Below, one piece after another: positions 9,188 through 18,488 of a stretch of DNA of 64,000 nt (position 1 is its first letter; the number at the start of each line of letters is the position of its first letter). Made by a program: the position numbers and the translations under genes. Under the pieces are notes generated by a model, which worked only from the letters and a program-made list of their open reading frames with translations, was not told the DNA's origin and did no database searches. Source of the stretch: Acidilobus sp. 7A (GTDB lineage Archaea > Thermoproteota > Thermoprotei_A > Sulfolobales > Acidilobaceae); contig NZ_CP010515.1 of the NCBI RefSeq assembly GCF_003431325.1, forward strand, positions 372,001 through 436,000, given 5' to 3'.

Positions 9188-9757
9188 TCACACTATGGTG
9201 ACTCCCAGCTCCTTGTTCAGCAGCACCATAGTTTCCTCAGGTCTCACCCTGTGCCTTAAAGGTATAGATGAGCGGGCCCTCCTCCTTCTCTCAACCCTGT
9301 ACCCGGGCCTCTCTATGGTCAGGCACACATCCATGCCAACTATGCCTATCTCCGGGTCGTACTTGGCGCCTGGGAGAAGTATGTACTCGGGTATGCCAAA
9401 GCATACGTTGCCAAACTTGTCAATGCTCGAGGCATTTATTCTGTGGCCAACGGCCTCTAAAGCCCTCTTAAGGAAGTCCATGGCCCTCTGGCCGCGCAGT
9501 GTGACGGCGACGGCTATGTTCTCACCCCTGTGAATTCCGAAGGCCCTTATCGTCTTCTTAGCTTTCCTGAGGGTCGGCTTCTGGCCTGTGAGCTGCTCTA
9601 GGAGGCCCTGAACCTTAACTAGCCTCTCACCGGCTGATCCAAGGGCTATGTTAACTGTTACCTTGGCTATCCTTGGCTTCCTCATAGGGTTACTCTGCCA
9701 CTCGTCCAGGACCTTCTTCACCACGTCCTCCGTGAAAGCATGTACCTGCTGGCCCAC
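9188..9757 (-). CDS. rpl5: 50S ribosomal protein uL5
   Basis: A 189-residue uL5, a 5S rRNA-binding protein of the central protuberance. Recognisable parts are NPMRKPRIAKVTVNIALG, the LTGQKPTLRKAKKTIRAFGI block and the C-terminal RPGYRVERRRRARS and IPLRHRV. The GTG start follows GGAGGTGA with a 6-nt spacer. It sits 13 nt after rps4e. Confidence 0.95.
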   Translation of the reverse strand: MGQQVHAFTEDVVKKVLDEWQSNPMRKPRIAKVTVNIALGSAGERLVKVQGLLEQLTGQKPTLRKAKKTIRAFGIHRGENIAVAVTLRGQRAMDFLKRALEAVGHRINASSIDKFGNVCFGIPEYILLPGAKYDPEIGIVGMDVCLTIERPGYRVERRRRARSSIPLRHRVRPEETMVLLNKELGVTIV

Positions 9758-9770
9758 TTCATGTCACCTC

Positions 9771-10517
9771 CTAAGCTATTGTGACCAAGGGCTTCTCTGT
9801 TCCGACGACATATATGTTGGACAGTGAGGTCTCAAACGTGTTGCCTGAGGAGTCCTGTAGCGTGACCACGCTCCTCTCCCATCCCCACCCCCTGGTCACT
9901 GACATGATCTTACCATATCTTCCCATGTTCCTGCCCCACACGACCAGCGCCAGGTTACCCTCCTTGAACTCAACGTAAGCCTTGACCTCACCGCTTGGCA
10001 CCGCTATTAGCAGGGAGTCGAGGGGCCTGTAGGGTAGTTGGCCCGGCTTGGTGGGGTCCTGCACCTTGACGAGCAGATTCCTCCCATCACTGAGGTGCAT
10101 CTGGAAGTGCCCGCCCTTAAGCGTGGTGACCCCTTCAACCCTAAGGAGCTTGAGTGACGCCTCCTCCTTGCTTATCTGAGCCAGCTTCAGGGTCCCAGTC
10201 GGGTCTGGAAGCACGCGGTAGTAGGCGCCCAGCGAGGGGAACTCCACAATATCCATAACTCCGACCGGGAACTTGTAGTCCCTTACAACCCTTCCGTCAA
10301 CCTTAACCTGGCCGGAAGCTATTATCTTGGTGGCCTCTCTGGCGGCCTCTGCATACTTGAGGACGTCCCTTATTATCAAGAGCAATGGCAAGCTTCTGTC
10401 GGCCGGGTGCGGGCCCGGCGAGGGCTTCACAGTCCAGGGCCTTACCTTCCTTGGCACCCTCTGAACAGGTGGAGCGCTCAGAGCCTTGAAGTGCCTAGAG
10501 CCACCCATCCTAGCCAT
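9771..10517 (-). CDS. rps4e: 30S ribosomal protein eS4
   Basis: A 248-residue archaeal/eukaryotic eS4. It starts [16 protein letters not shown] and contains an S4-like RNA-binding stretch (ASGQVKVDGRVVRDYKFPVG) followed by a KOW-type segment (WGRNMGRYGKIMSVTRGWG). It binds 16S rRNA in the body of the small subunit. Its start overlaps the rpl24 stop by one base, which suggests translational coupling. Confidence 0.95.
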   Translation of the reverse strand: MARMGGSRHFKALSAPPVQRVPRKVRPWTVKPSPGPHPADRSLPLLLIIRDVLKYAEAAREATKIIASGQVKVDGRVVRDYKFPVGVMDIVEFPSLGAYYRVLPDPTGTLKLAQISKEEASLKLLRVEGVTTLKGGHFQMHLSDGRNLLVKVQDPTKPGQLPYRPLDSLLIAVPSGEVKAYVEFKEGNLALVVWGRNMGRYGKIMSVTRGWGWERSVVTLQDSSGNTFETSLSNIYVVGTEKPLVTIA

Positions 10518-10930
10518 TACTTAGCACCTCCCTCCTGCGTCTGCGTCGCAGGCTGCTCGACAGCCTGAGCAGCGCCTCCTCTCCTCTCTATAATCTTTTT
10601 GCGCCAAGGGTCCTTCATGTTAAGGTCTGTTATTATTAGGTTCCACGGCCTGAACTTGACTAATACCTCTGTTCCATCGGCCTTCTTCCTAGTTATGCCC
10701 TCTATCTTAACCCAGGGCCCCTTAAGATCAACCTCTGCAACCTTGCCGCTCCTGCCCTTGCGGTCACCCTTAATTACCATTACCTTGTCTCCAACGCGAA
10801 CAGGAAGGGATCTTACGCCCAGCTTGTCCCTAAGCTCCTTGCTAAGGTGTACCGAAGCCTGCTTGTGCCTAAAGTGCATGGGCGCGTTGAGGAGGAACTT
10901 GCGCTGCTTCCTAGCCTGTTGGCTTGCCAC
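10517..10930 (-). CDS. rpl24: 50S ribosomal protein uL24
   Basis: A 137-residue uL24, one of the assembly initiators of the large subunit. The N-terminus ([17 protein letters not shown]) and the KOW motif [21 protein letters not shown] are clear. The C-terminal ~20 residues ([13 protein letters not shown]) are a flexible extension. It lies between rpl14 and rps4e in the spc order. Confidence 0.95.
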   Translation of the reverse strand: MASQQARKQRKFLLNAPMHFRHKQASVHLSKELRDKLGVRSLPVRVGDKVMVIKGDRKGRSGKVAEVDLKGPWVKIEGITRKKADGTEVLVKFRPWNLIITDLNMKDPWRKKIIERRGGAAQAVEQPATQTQEGGAK

Positions 10931-10941
10931 ACCACATCACC

Positions 10942-11364
10942 TCATATTATAATTGTCGCCAGCTTTGATATCGAGGGCCACCTTTCGGCCGCCTCCCTAG
11001 CCACAGGGCCCCTGACCTCAGTGCCCTTGGGTGTCCCGTCCTGGTTTATTAGCACAACAGCGTTGTCGGAGAACGACACCCACGTGCCGTCTGGCCTCCT
11101 ATATGGTCTCTTCTGCCTTATCACTACTGCGTAGCTTATCTGCTTCCTGACCTGGGGCGTGCCCTTCTTGACAGTTACTATCACCATGTCGCCTGGCCCT
11201 GCGGCGGCGAGCCTCCTGACCCTGGTCTTAACGCCTGGCACGTCAACAATCATGGCCTCCTTAGCTCCGCTGTTGTCAGCTACAAAGGCGTAGGTGCCAA
11301 CCTGGAGGCCTGCGCTGTACCCAAAGCGTGGCAGGATTGCAGTAAACTTTTGTCTCCTGACCAA
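10942..11364 (-). CDS. rpl14: 50S ribosomal protein uL14
   Basis: A 140-residue uL14 at the subunit interface of the ribosome. Diagnostic are ADNSGAKEAMIVDVPGVKTR, AAGPGDMVIVTVKKGTP and the YRRPDGTWVSFSDNAVVLIN block. It is full length, six nt downstream of rps17 and followed by rpl24. Confidence 0.95.
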   Translation of the reverse strand: MVRRQKFTAILPRFGYSAGLQVGTYAFVADNSGAKEAMIVDVPGVKTRVRRLAAAGPGDMVIVTVKKGTPQVRKQISYAVVIRQKRPYRRPDGTWVSFSDNAVVLINQDGTPKGTEVRGPVAREAAERWPSISKLATIII

Positions 11365-11370
11365 GGCCGC

Positions 11371-11715
11371 TCACCCCTCAAGCCTACCTAAGACTACAAA
11401 CTTGACGGTCTTGGAGAGGGGCCTCGTCTCGCCTATGAGAACCTTGTCACCTGGCTTGATGTCGATGCATGGAGGTACGTGGGCGTGCTTCTTAGTTCTC
11501 CTCCACTCATACCTCTTAAACTTATTGTCATAGTACAGGTACTCATGCCTTATCACAGCAGTGCTCTTAGTTCTCAGCTTCTCCACGTAACCCTCTAGGA
11601 GAACGCCGCGCACCCTTAGGGAGCCATGCCATGGGCAGTTCGGGTCTGAACACGAGGTAGACGGCGGTTTAACTCCAGGTACACTCAAAGCCTTTAATGC
11701 CTTCTGAGCTGGCAT
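11371..11715 (-). CDS. rps17: 30S ribosomal protein uS17
   Basis: A 114-residue archaeal uS17 with the extended N-terminus that carries CSDPNCPWHGSLRVRG, then RTKSTAVIRHEYLYYDNKFKRYEWRRTK and the C-terminal IKPGDKVLIGETRPLSKTVKFVV. It heads this leftward operon. Upstream, AATTTAAAAGG (about 11752-11762) is a plausible TATA box, and GGGGATAA before the ATG a plausible ribosome site. In most archaea Rpp29 precedes this gene; here Rpp29 is 29 kb away. Confidence 0.95.
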   Translation of the reverse strand: MPAQKALKALSVPGVKPPSTSCSDPNCPWHGSLRVRGVLLEGYVEKLRTKSTAVIRHEYLYYDNKFKRYEWRRTKKHAHVPPCIDIKPGDKVLIGETRPLSKTVKFVVLGRLEG

Positions 11716-11959
11716 GATCTAATTATCCCCTTTCCTCTGTACCGCGCATCTAACAATTTAAAAGGATTTCCCGGCCTTAACTCTATGACTATATAGATAT
11801 TGCAGGCCTCTGCAACAGCCTCATAAATGCGTAGTTTCGCGATTAGGGCTTCTTAAGGACCTGCCTTCGCTATAATGTGCCTTAAAAACTTTACGTGAAC
11901 GAAAGCTTTGCTCAAGCCATGGAGGCATTGCTCCGAGGAGGGAACTAAGACTTGACGCA

Positions 11960-12024
11960 CAGCTTAGGCAAAGGCTAAGCTGACGTGGAGTGACTTAGGT
12001 AACCTTAAAGCGCCCAGAGGCGCT
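11960..12024 (+). promoter_or_regulatory. two hairpins in the serS leader
   Basis: The 330-nt gap between rps17 and serS has a TATA-like CCTTAAAAACTT around 11879-11890, which would start a leader of ~135 nt. That leader contains two perfect inverted repeats: CAGCTTAG / CTAAGCTG with a 7-nt loop (11960-11982) and AGCGCC / GGCGCT with a 4-nt loop (12009-12024), the second ending 12 nt before the GGTGA ribosome site. A regulatory role is inferred only from position and structure. Confidence 0.4.
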
Positions 12025-12046
12025 CCAGTGGCTGACGGTGAAAGAG

Positions 12047-13426
12047 GTGCCGTGGTCAATACTGACCCTCATCAGGACTAATCCCGAGGCGCTGAGGGAG
12101 GTTGCAAGGAAGAGACAAATGGACGTCAGCATAGTCGACGCTGCTGTGGAGCTCGACGAGAAGTGGAGGAAGGTGCAGGCCGAGATAAACGAGGTCAGGC
12201 ACCAGCACAATGTTATTAGCGCCGCGATACCAAAGGCTAAGGGGGACGAAAAGGAGAAGCTCCTGGCGCAGGCTAAGGAGCTGCGCCAGAGGCTCGAGGA
12301 GGCAGAGAGGGAGCTTAATGAGTTGGAGGCCAAAAGGGAGGAGGCCCTACGGAAACTGCCCAACATAGTGCTTGATGACGTGCCCGTCGGCGGCGAGGAT
12401 GCCACGAGACCTGTGCGCTTCTGGGGCACGCCTAAGGTTTACAAGGAGTACCTAGAAGCCTTCAAGGCCCAGACAGAGGCCTACGGCTTTAACGTGTCCT
12501 ATGAGCTCATAGACTGGAAGCCCGTGGGCCACGCAGACATGCTGGAGGAGGTTCTCAAGCTTGGCGACACAACGAAGGCCTCAGAGGTGGCAGGCTCAAG
12601 GTTTTACTACCTCTTCGACGACCTAGTCTGGCTTGACTTCGCGCTGCTGCTATACGCTATAGATAAGCTGACCTCTAAGGGGTACAACCTGGTGCTGCCA
12701 CCTTACATGCTGAGGTATAAGGTTATAAGTGGTGTCATAGACCTGGCGACATTCCAAGACGCCATATATAAGGTTGAAAACGATGATCTCTACCTCATAG
12801 CTACCGCCGAGCACCCGCTGGCCGCGATGTACTTCAACGAGGAGCTCTACGACGATGAGCTTCCAAAGAGGTTTGTTGGAATAAGCCCCGCCTTCAGACG
12901 CGAGGCAGGCGCTGCAAATAAGGACCTCAAGGGTATCTTTAGGGTGCACCAGTTCCACAAGGTTGAGCAGTTCATCTTCTCAAGGCCAGAGGACAGCCCC
13001 AAGATGCATGAGGAGTTGATATCTAACGCCGAAGAGATCTTCCAGGGCCTTGGCATACCCTACAGGGTAGTTAACATAGCATCTGGCGACCTGGGAGCCT
13101 GCGCAGTCAAGAAGTATGACCTGGAGGCCTGGATGCCCGCCCAGGGCAAGTACCGCGAGATGGTGAGCGCTAGCAACTGCACTGACTGGCAGGCCTACAG
13201 GCTCGGAATAAGGCTGGTGAGGAGGAAGGGAATGGAGAGGGGTGAATATGTTCACACACTGAACAGCACAGGGATAGCGTCGACTAGGACAATAACAGCC
13301 ATACTTGAGAACTTCCAGGAACCTGATGGCACCGTGCTGATACCCAAGGTCCTTAGGAAGTACCTAGAGCCCTTTGAGAAGGCCCCCAAGGACTTCATAA
13401 AACCTAGGAGCAAGAAGATTATATGA
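12047..13426 (+). CDS. serS: seryl-tRNA synthetase
   Basis: A class II synthetase of 459 residues that charges tRNA-Ser. The N-terminal coiled-coil arm (about residues 20-105) is followed by the catalytic core: motif 2 in [20 protein letters not shown] and HQFHKVEQF, and motif 3 in [18 protein letters not shown]. It is the common SerRS type, not the rare methanogenic one. I place the start at the GTG at 12047 (MPWSIL, typical of the family) because GGTGA lies five nt upstream; the GTG at 12038 is part of that ribosome site and would add three residues. Confidence 0.93.
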   Translation: MPWSILTLIRTNPEALREVARKRQMDVSIVDAAVELDEKWRKVQAEINEVRHQHNVISAAIPKAKGDEKEKLLAQAKELRQRLEEAERELNELEAKREEALRKLPNIVLDDVPVGGEDATRPVRFWGTPKVYKEYLEAFKAQTEAYGFNVSYELIDWKPVGHADMLEEVLKLGDTTKASEVAGSRFYYLFDDLVWLDFALLLYAIDKLTSKGYNLVLPPYMLRYKVISGVIDLATFQDAIYKVENDDLYLIATAEHPLAAMYFNEELYDDELPKRFVGISPAFRREAGAANKDLKGIFRVHQFHKVEQFIFSRPEDSPKMHEELISNAEEIFQGLGIPYRVVNIASGDLGACAVKKYDLEAWMPAQGKYREMVSASNCTDWQAYRLGIRLVRRKGMERGEYVHTLNSTGIASTRTITAILENFQEPDGTVLIPKVLRKYLEPFEKAPKDFIKPRSKKII

Positions 13427-13762
13427 GGTTCTTTCTTAAATATTGTACTTAGACTTCTCCGTGTTGCTAGATCCATGCCTAGTTGATATTATCATGCATA
13501 CGCACATCGCATGTTATCTGACAAATACATGAACGCGACATGCAGTCATCGTCAACCTAGCTATGCCGAGAACGTCAGTAGCTCCCTAGATACGCTTTGC
13601 AAAGCGACTACAGACGCTTTAGCAGAGCGATGCTATTATGCTACTAGATGAGTTACTAGGCTTATTTAGAGCGAAAGTTAGTTGAGCTGAAGCAAGGCTC
13701 TGCAATTGAAAGCCTGGGGAGGCTCTTAACTATGGGATTTTATATTTGTAAAATTAGGGATT
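13427..13762. other. intergenic stretch without visible gene
   Basis: About 336 nt between serS and the insertion-element cluster. No frame longer than a few dozen codons has credible composition and no tRNA is seen. The only distinct feature is a 14-bp perfect palindrome, CGCTTTGCAAAGCG (13593-13606), followed 13 nt later by a partial copy of its half. Confidence 0.5.
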
Positions 13763-13811
13763 AAGGGGGCGTAAAACCTCGCCTCTTAAGGCGGGGATGG
13801 ATAGCCCCCTT
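13763..13811 (+). repeat. left-end hairpin of tnpB element 1
   Basis: An outer perfect 8-bp stem AAGGGGGC / GCCCCCTT (13763-13770, 13804-13811) encloses an inner stem CCTCGCC / GGCGGGG with loop TCTTAA (13777-13796), followed by ATGGATAG. The same arrangement occurs at 14316-14361 before the second tnpB, which supports a left end recognised by a TnpA transposase. It lies 42 nt before the tnpB start. Confidence 0.7.
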
Positions 13812-13852
13812 TGTAGTTACGCTTAAATGCTTCTCTTTCAAATATCCTATTG

Positions 13853-14211
13853 ATGCCCACCGTAGGGTTCCGTTTCAGGGCGTACACCGATGAACAAACG
13901 TTGAGGGCGTTAAAAGCCCAGTTGATGTTAGCGTGTGAGGTATACAACACCCTGCGGTGGGCAGATATCTATTTCTACCAGAGGGATGGGAAAGGTCTCA
14001 CTCAGACCGAGCTGAGGCAACTAGCCCTAGATCTGAGGAAACAGGACGAGCAATACCAGCAACTTTACTCACAAGTAGTACAGCAAATTGCAGACCGTTA
14101 CTACGAGGCTAGAAAGAGTTCTTCGAAGGTTTATCACGCTTCCCGAAGGAAAAGAAGCCGCACAAGTGGTACTCACTAGTCTACCCTCAATCAGGTTGGA
14201 AAATACTAGGG

Positions 14212-14212
<1 letters not shown>
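13853..14212 (+). pseudogene. tnpB: tnpB remnant 1, N-terminal part
   Basis: Encodes the N-terminal part of an IS605-type Tnp[20 protein letters not shown], the [14 protein letters not shown] helix and [12 protein letters not shown] frameshift at about 14111-14118 is needed to continue into [19 protein letters not shown] and YPQSGWKIL, which is strong family sequence. Coding then stops abruptly at 14212, where the right end of a reversed element begins. The C-terminal half resumes at 15750. The start is the ATG at 13853, with a TTG one codon earlier. Confidence 0.85.
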
Positions 14213-14361
<149 letters not shown>

Positions 14362-14399
14362 AAAAGCCTATAAGGCCCTGTTTTCCTGGTAGTAGTTAG

Positions 14400-14531
14400 G
14401 TGGTAGTGATTGTAAAGCTGCGGTGCCCGCACTGCGGCTATGTCTGGGACTATAAGGGTAAGAAGATGTACTACGCCACCTGCCCCAACTGCCTGAGGAA
14501 GGTAAACATTCAAAAGAACAGGGTGGAGTGA
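14400..14531 (+). CDS. small zinc-ribbon protein upstream of tnpB
   Basis: A 43-residue frame from GTG 14400 (or GTG 14406) to TGA 14531, abutting the ATG of tnpB 2 at 14532. It contains a single treble-clef-like zinc ribbon, CPHCGY (residues 9-14) and CPNCLR (28-33), with basic residues between and after. The two CX2C pairs, a GGTGG just upstream and the tight coupling to tnpB make it a real gene rather than chance. Its function in the element is unknown; a nucleic-acid-binding accessory is a reasonable guess. Confidence 0.7.
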   Translation: MVVIVKLRCPHCGYVWDYKGKKMYYATCPNCLRKVNIQKNRVE

Positions 14532-15732
14532 ATGCTCACGGGCGGTGAGGGGGAGCTAACCGTGACCGTGAGGATGAAGGTTAGCCCCGAGCCCGAGCAA
14601 GAGGAGGCAGTGCTGGACCTCATGAGGAGGTACAGGGACGCACTAAACTACTCGGTAAGGGCAATAATAGCCAGTAAGGCCCTGAGCCTCACTAAGGCCC
14701 ACAAGCTCCTGTACAGCACCCTGAGGGAGAGGTACGGCCTGCCATCCAAGATTGCCCAGGACTGCTACAGGGAGGCCATAGCTATAGCCAAGTCGTGGCT
14801 TAAGAACCCGAGAAGGGCGCTGTGCCAACAGTAAAGGGCCTGAGCATGTGGCTGACGCACGGACTGGGCTACAGGGTCAAAGGCGACCGCGTGGAGCTGG
14901 CAGGGAGTTACAGGCTCAGAGTCATCGGCTGGGACAGGAGGTATGACAGCTACCCTAGCAGGGAGGCCAGGCTCGTGTTCAGGGACGGCGAGTTCACCCT
15001 TTACGTGACCAAGCGTGTGCCAAGGCCAGCCAAGTACGCCCCTAAGGGGGCGCTGGCAGTTGACGTGAACGAGAGGCAGATAGTAGTGGGCAACTCACGC
15101 GTTGAGGTAAGGATAGAGACGCCAGTTGAGAGGGCCCTGCGCTACAGGAGGCTCGCTGAAAGGCTTCAGGGAAGTACTCCTCCTCAAGGTACAGGACCTG
15201 GCTCAGGAGGAGCGGGGTAAGGAGGAGGGTAAGGCACTTCCACAGGAAGGCCAGGAACATCATAGAGGACTGGGCCAGGAAGACGTCGTACATGATTATA
15301 TCGTTAACAAAGCAGGGCCAGCTGGCTGTCGCCAGGGAGGACCTCACAGGGCTGGTGGAGAGCCTAAGGGAGCTCCCGAAGGGGCACAGGACTGCCCTGA
15401 TAGCGCTCGGCTACAGGAGGCTGGGGTTCTGGATTGACTGGCAGGCTGAGAAGGGCGGCGTGCCTCTGTTCGTCGTCGACACTGCCGACACGTCCTCTAC
15501 ATGTCCAAGGTGCGGCGCAAGGCTTGTTGAGGTTGGCTATCGCAGGCTCAGGTGCCCTAGCTGCGGCCTTGAGGCCGACAGGGACACAATAGCTATACTG
15601 AACATTGAGGGGAGGGCGCTTAGCCAGATGGGGGGAGCTCTGACCTCCCCGACTGCCCCCCAGGTGACAGATGTAAGCCCGAACAGATGGGGGGAACCTG
15701 TGAACCGCCCTAAGGGAACCCTCGCCCTTTAG
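14532..15732 (+). pseudogene. tnpB: tnpB remnant 2 (two frameshifts)
   Basis: A nearly complete IS605-type TnpB (RuvC-like RNA-guided nuclease) broken by shifts at about 14815-14825 (after WLKNPR, continuing KGAVPTVKGLSMWLTH) and about 15165-15172 (after RLAERLQ, continuing GKYSSSRYRTWLRRSG). The RuvC-I Asp is in LAVDVNE, the RuvC-II Glu in AREDLTGL, the zinc ribbon is CPRCG and CPSCG, and the RuvC-III Asp is in EADRDTIAILN. All catalytic residues remain, so decay looks recent, or the shifts are sequencing errors. The stop codon lies inside the right-end hairpin. Confidence 0.85.
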
Positions 15733-15749
15733 GGCGGGGAGGAGGTCAG
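15714..15749 (+). repeat. right-end hairpin of tnpB element 2
   Basis: CCCTCGCCC / GGGCGGGG stem (15719-15739) followed by AGGAGGTCAG ending at 15749, the fullest form of the dispersed right-end motif. Directly after it, tnpB 1 coding sequence resumes, which marks the element boundary to within a few bases. Confidence 0.8.
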
Positions 15750-16422
15750 CAGGTACTGGTAAAGTGGTAACAGTAGATGTGGGTGTTGAGAAGCTCCTAA
15801 CTGCAAGTGACGGCAAGTTTTCCCCAACCTAAGACCTTATGAGAAGGCGCTCGATAAGATAAGGAGACTTCATAAAGCTCTTTCAAGAAAGAAACTCCTT
15901 TCCCGCAACTGGTTTAAGGCTAAGGTTAAGTTAACAAAGGCTGACGAACACTTGAAGAACCTCAGGAAGGACTTGTATATGAAGCTCGGTAAGTGGTTTG
16001 CCGAGCATTACGACGTCCTCGTGATGGAGGACATTCAAGTTAAACAACTTGTTGGCAAGTCGGGCAAAAAGCTGAGGATGAGGCTTCACGATGTTGCTTT
16101 TCATGAACTTAGGAGTATCATGGAATATCAGCTAAACAAGTACGGAAAGAAACTCATCCTAGTTAATCCAGCTTTCACTTCAAAGACTTGCGCTAGGTGC
16201 GGGTACGTTAAGAAGGATCTAACACTTGCCGACCGTGTATTTGCATGCCCCAGGTGCGGTTGGACTGTAGACCGTGACTATAACGCTGCTCTTAACTTGT
16301 TAAGAGGTGCGGGGTGGGAGCCACCCTTAGTGCCCGTGGAGCTCCGCCCTCTACCCGTAGCTCACCGCTACGGGCAAGGTGGAGCTATGAAGCAGGAAGC
16401 CCTGCCCTTTAGGGCGGGGTAG
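15750..16422 (+). pseudogene. tnpB: tnpB remnant 1, C-terminal part
   Basis: Continuation of the tnpB begun at 13853. It opens GTGKVVTVDVGVEKLL (RuvC-I Asp). A frameshift in the TTTTCCCC run (15818-15825) is needed to continue into [20 protein letters not shown]. RuvC-II is [10 protein letters not shown], the zinc ribbon CARCGY and CPRCGW, and Ruv[15 protein letters not shown]. From about 15830 to the TAG at 16422 the frame is intact. About 60-70 residues between GWKIL and TGKVV, expected from the family, are missing. Confidence 0.85.
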
Positions 16423-16426
16423 CTCA
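16354..16426 (+). ncRNA. putative omega-RNA 3' scaffold and right end of tnpB element 1
   Basis: The last 70 nt of tnpB 1 fold well: CCCGTAG / CTACGGG with a 7-nt loop (16354-16374), then the terminal hairpin CCTGCCC / GGGCGGGG (16401-16419) and the boundary TAGCTCA. In IS605 elements the tnpB 3' end plus right end is transcribed as the guide-bearing omega-RNA, with the guide being the flanking DNA. Here the flank is antisense to the last codons of the ABC permease gene. Expression is not shown by the sequence. Confidence 0.5.
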
Positions 16427-17641
16427 CCTTGAAGTCACTAGTTTCTCAGCGTTAAACACCTTAACTGAGATAAGAGTGAACACTGTTGTAAAGAGAAGCA
16501 TTATCAGGATATCAACTACCGCAAGCGCGTACTGACCCAACACATAGCTGGAGAGGGCCAGCGAGGCCTCAGTAAACGGTATCGCCATGATGGCATATCT
16601 CAAAGCGGCTGGCAGAGAGCCTATGTTAACGAAGAGCGCACTAAAGTAAATCCCCAAGGCCACCATGAGGAGCGCGTAAGATGAAGCCTGGGCAGCCCTA
16701 GCTGATGGGCTCCTTAGCACTATGGGCATTATAAATGATGATGTCATAAGCACAAGCACTGCCGAGTCAGCCAAGTTGAGGGCCAGCAGGGAGGGCGTCA
16801 ACTTAAGGCCCGCAGAGGAGGCGAGCATTAGGAAGTAAATTATGAAACCAGCGCTGTCAGCGATAGCTATGGCTAGTCCCATTACTGCAGATGAAAGGAG
16901 CTTACCTACGAGCATAGACGTGCCAGACGCTGGGGACGCGAGCAGGACCTCAAGCGTCTTGCGCTCCTTCTCACCAAGGAACGCGTCCGTGACAAGCACG
17001 ACAGCAGGGTTTACTACAAAGAAGAGGGAGAACTGCAGAAGTCTTACTGTGAAGGAGAGCTGTACCTGTTGGACGCTGGCGGCCTGACCTGAGGGAAGTA
17101 TGTAGCCTGTAGTTATGGATATGGGATTAAGCAACGCCTGGGGCGAGATAGTGACGTTGGCAAGCCTTGCAAGGCTCTCAACCCTACTGTTGACGACCTG
17201 TGAGCTGAGACCCGAGACTATGCCGGCGATTAAGTTATCGACCTCCTGGGCCGCGTAGCTGCCAACCATAACCCTGACTATCAGGGTTGCGACACCGTCA
17301 AGCGATGTTAAGTTAGAGTAGAAGCCCTGGGGAAACATCACCTCTATATCGTATACCTGTGGCGGTGGCCTTGACGATATAGTAACGTTGACCCTGAGCC
17401 CCTGCTGCTCCGACTGGTTAACAAGGTTCTCACCTAGCCACTTAGCGATACCCATGGACTTTGTGTCATTAACCTGTATGTAGACAGAAGTTACCTGTGC
17501 GGAGCTGAGACCACCTGCGAGCAGGGCCAGCAGGGGAAGCCCGACGAGCGGCACAATTATCATAAGCGCGAGAGCTCTGCGGTCCCTGGCTATGTCGAGG
17601 AGCTCCTTCCACAGAATGGTTCTAACCTCGTCCAGCCTCAA
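16424..17641 (-). CDS. ABC-2 type transporter permease
   Basis: A 405-residue membrane subunit of an ABC exporter of the NatB/ABC-2 type. It has an N-terminal transmembrane helix (about 24-44), a large outward loop of ~150 residues rich in Asn/Thr, and about five more helices from residue 200 to 400. The EREKKTLEVLLASP-like motif (GEKERKTLEVLLASPAS) is characteristic of the family. It overlaps the ATPase gene by 20 nt. Its stop TGA (16424-16426) is formed by the right end of the adjacent tnpB element. The substrate is unknown. Confidence 0.85.
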   Translation of the reverse strand: MRLDEVRTILWKELLDIARDRRALALMIIVPLVGLPLLALLAGGLSSAQVTSVYIQVNDTKSMGIAKWLGENLVNQSEQQGLRVNVTISSRPPPQVYDIEVMFPQGFYSNLTSLDGVATLIVRVMVGSYAAQEVDNLIAGIVSGLSSQVVNSRVESLARLANVTISPQALLNPISITTGYILPSGQAASVQQVQLSFTVRLLQFSLFFVVNPAVVLVTDAFLGEKERKTLEVLLASPASGTSMLVGKLLSSAVMGLAIAIADSAGFIIYFLMLASSAGLKLTPSLLALNLADSAVLVLMTSSFIMPIVLRSPSARAAQASSYALLMVALGIYFSALFVNIGSLPAALRYAIMAIPFTEASLALSSYVLGQYALAVVDILIMLLFTTVFTLISVKVFNAEKLVTSR

Positions 17642-18416
17642 GCGATCTCACCGCCTTAACGAAGGCATCCTCTAAGTTCTCGCCGTTGAACGTCTCCATA
17701 ACCTCCTTTGGCGTGCCTGTGAACAGGGACTTTCCATAAGCCATAAACGTTACCCTGTCTGCCAAGTACTCCGCCTCTGCCATGTTGTGAGTCGCTATTA
17801 TGAAGGTCACGCCACCGCGTGACAGGGACTTTATTAGCTGGCGCACGTCATGTGCAGAGAAGACGTCAAGTCCGTTGGTGGGCTCATCTAGGAGGACAAG
17901 GCTGGGCCTGTACATGAGGGCCCTGGCTATGAGTAATCTTCTCTTCATTCCATTGCTGTACTCACCGGCCTTCCTCTTCAGCTCCTTGTCGCCGAGCCCC
18001 GAGATAGCAACCCCACGACTCACTATGTCATCTACTTCCTCGGGTCTCTCTGCGTAAAGCCTTGCAAAGAACCTAAGATACTCATAGCCTGTGAGCCTTT
18101 CATATGGCGAGGCATCCTCAGGCACGTAGCCTATCTGCTTTATTATATTACGCATGGCAGGCGTTGATGGGTCAACGCCGAGCACGTTAACCTTTCCAGC
18201 GTCCCTCCTTATGAGGCCCACTATTATCTTGAACAGCGTGCTCTTACCGGCCCCGTTGTGCCCTGCTATTACGTGCACCTCGCCGACCCTAACCTTAAGG
18301 TCAACGCTCTGAAGCGCCGCGACTTTCTTAAACCTCTTTACGACACCGACGGCATATACCGCCAGTCCATTATTGTCCAGAGGAACCCCTGCAGGGCGGC
18401 TCAAGGTAGCTTCCAC
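17622..18416 (-). CDS. ABC transporter ATP-binding protein
   Basis: A 264-residue nucleotide-binding subunit: Walker A GHNGAGKST (52-60), the signature YSNGMKRRLLIARAL, Walker B LVLLDEPTNGLD and the switch histidine in IIATHNMAEAE. It resembles the NatA/CcmA-type exporter ATPases. It precedes and overlaps the permease gene, so the two form one exporter. It is divergent from the next gene on the right. Confidence 0.9.
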   Translation of the reverse strand: MEATLSRPAGVPLDNNGLAVYAVGVVKRFKKVAALQSVDLKVRVGEVHVIAGHNGAGKSTLFKIIVGLIRRDAGKVNVLGVDPSTPAMRNIIKQIGYVPEDASPYERLTGYEYLRFFARLYAERPEEVDDIVSRGVAISGLGDKELKRKAGEYSNGMKRRLLIARALMYRPSLVLLDEPTNGLDVFSAHDVRQLIKSLSRGGVTFIIATHNMAEAEYLADRVTFMAYGKSLFTGTPKEVMETFNGENLEDAFVKAVRSLEAGRG

Positions 18417-18488
18417 TGAAATCCACCGAGAGTCAAAGTAGACTGGAGAGCATAGCGGTTAAATCGCTTAAGACGGGCGAGCTACGGC

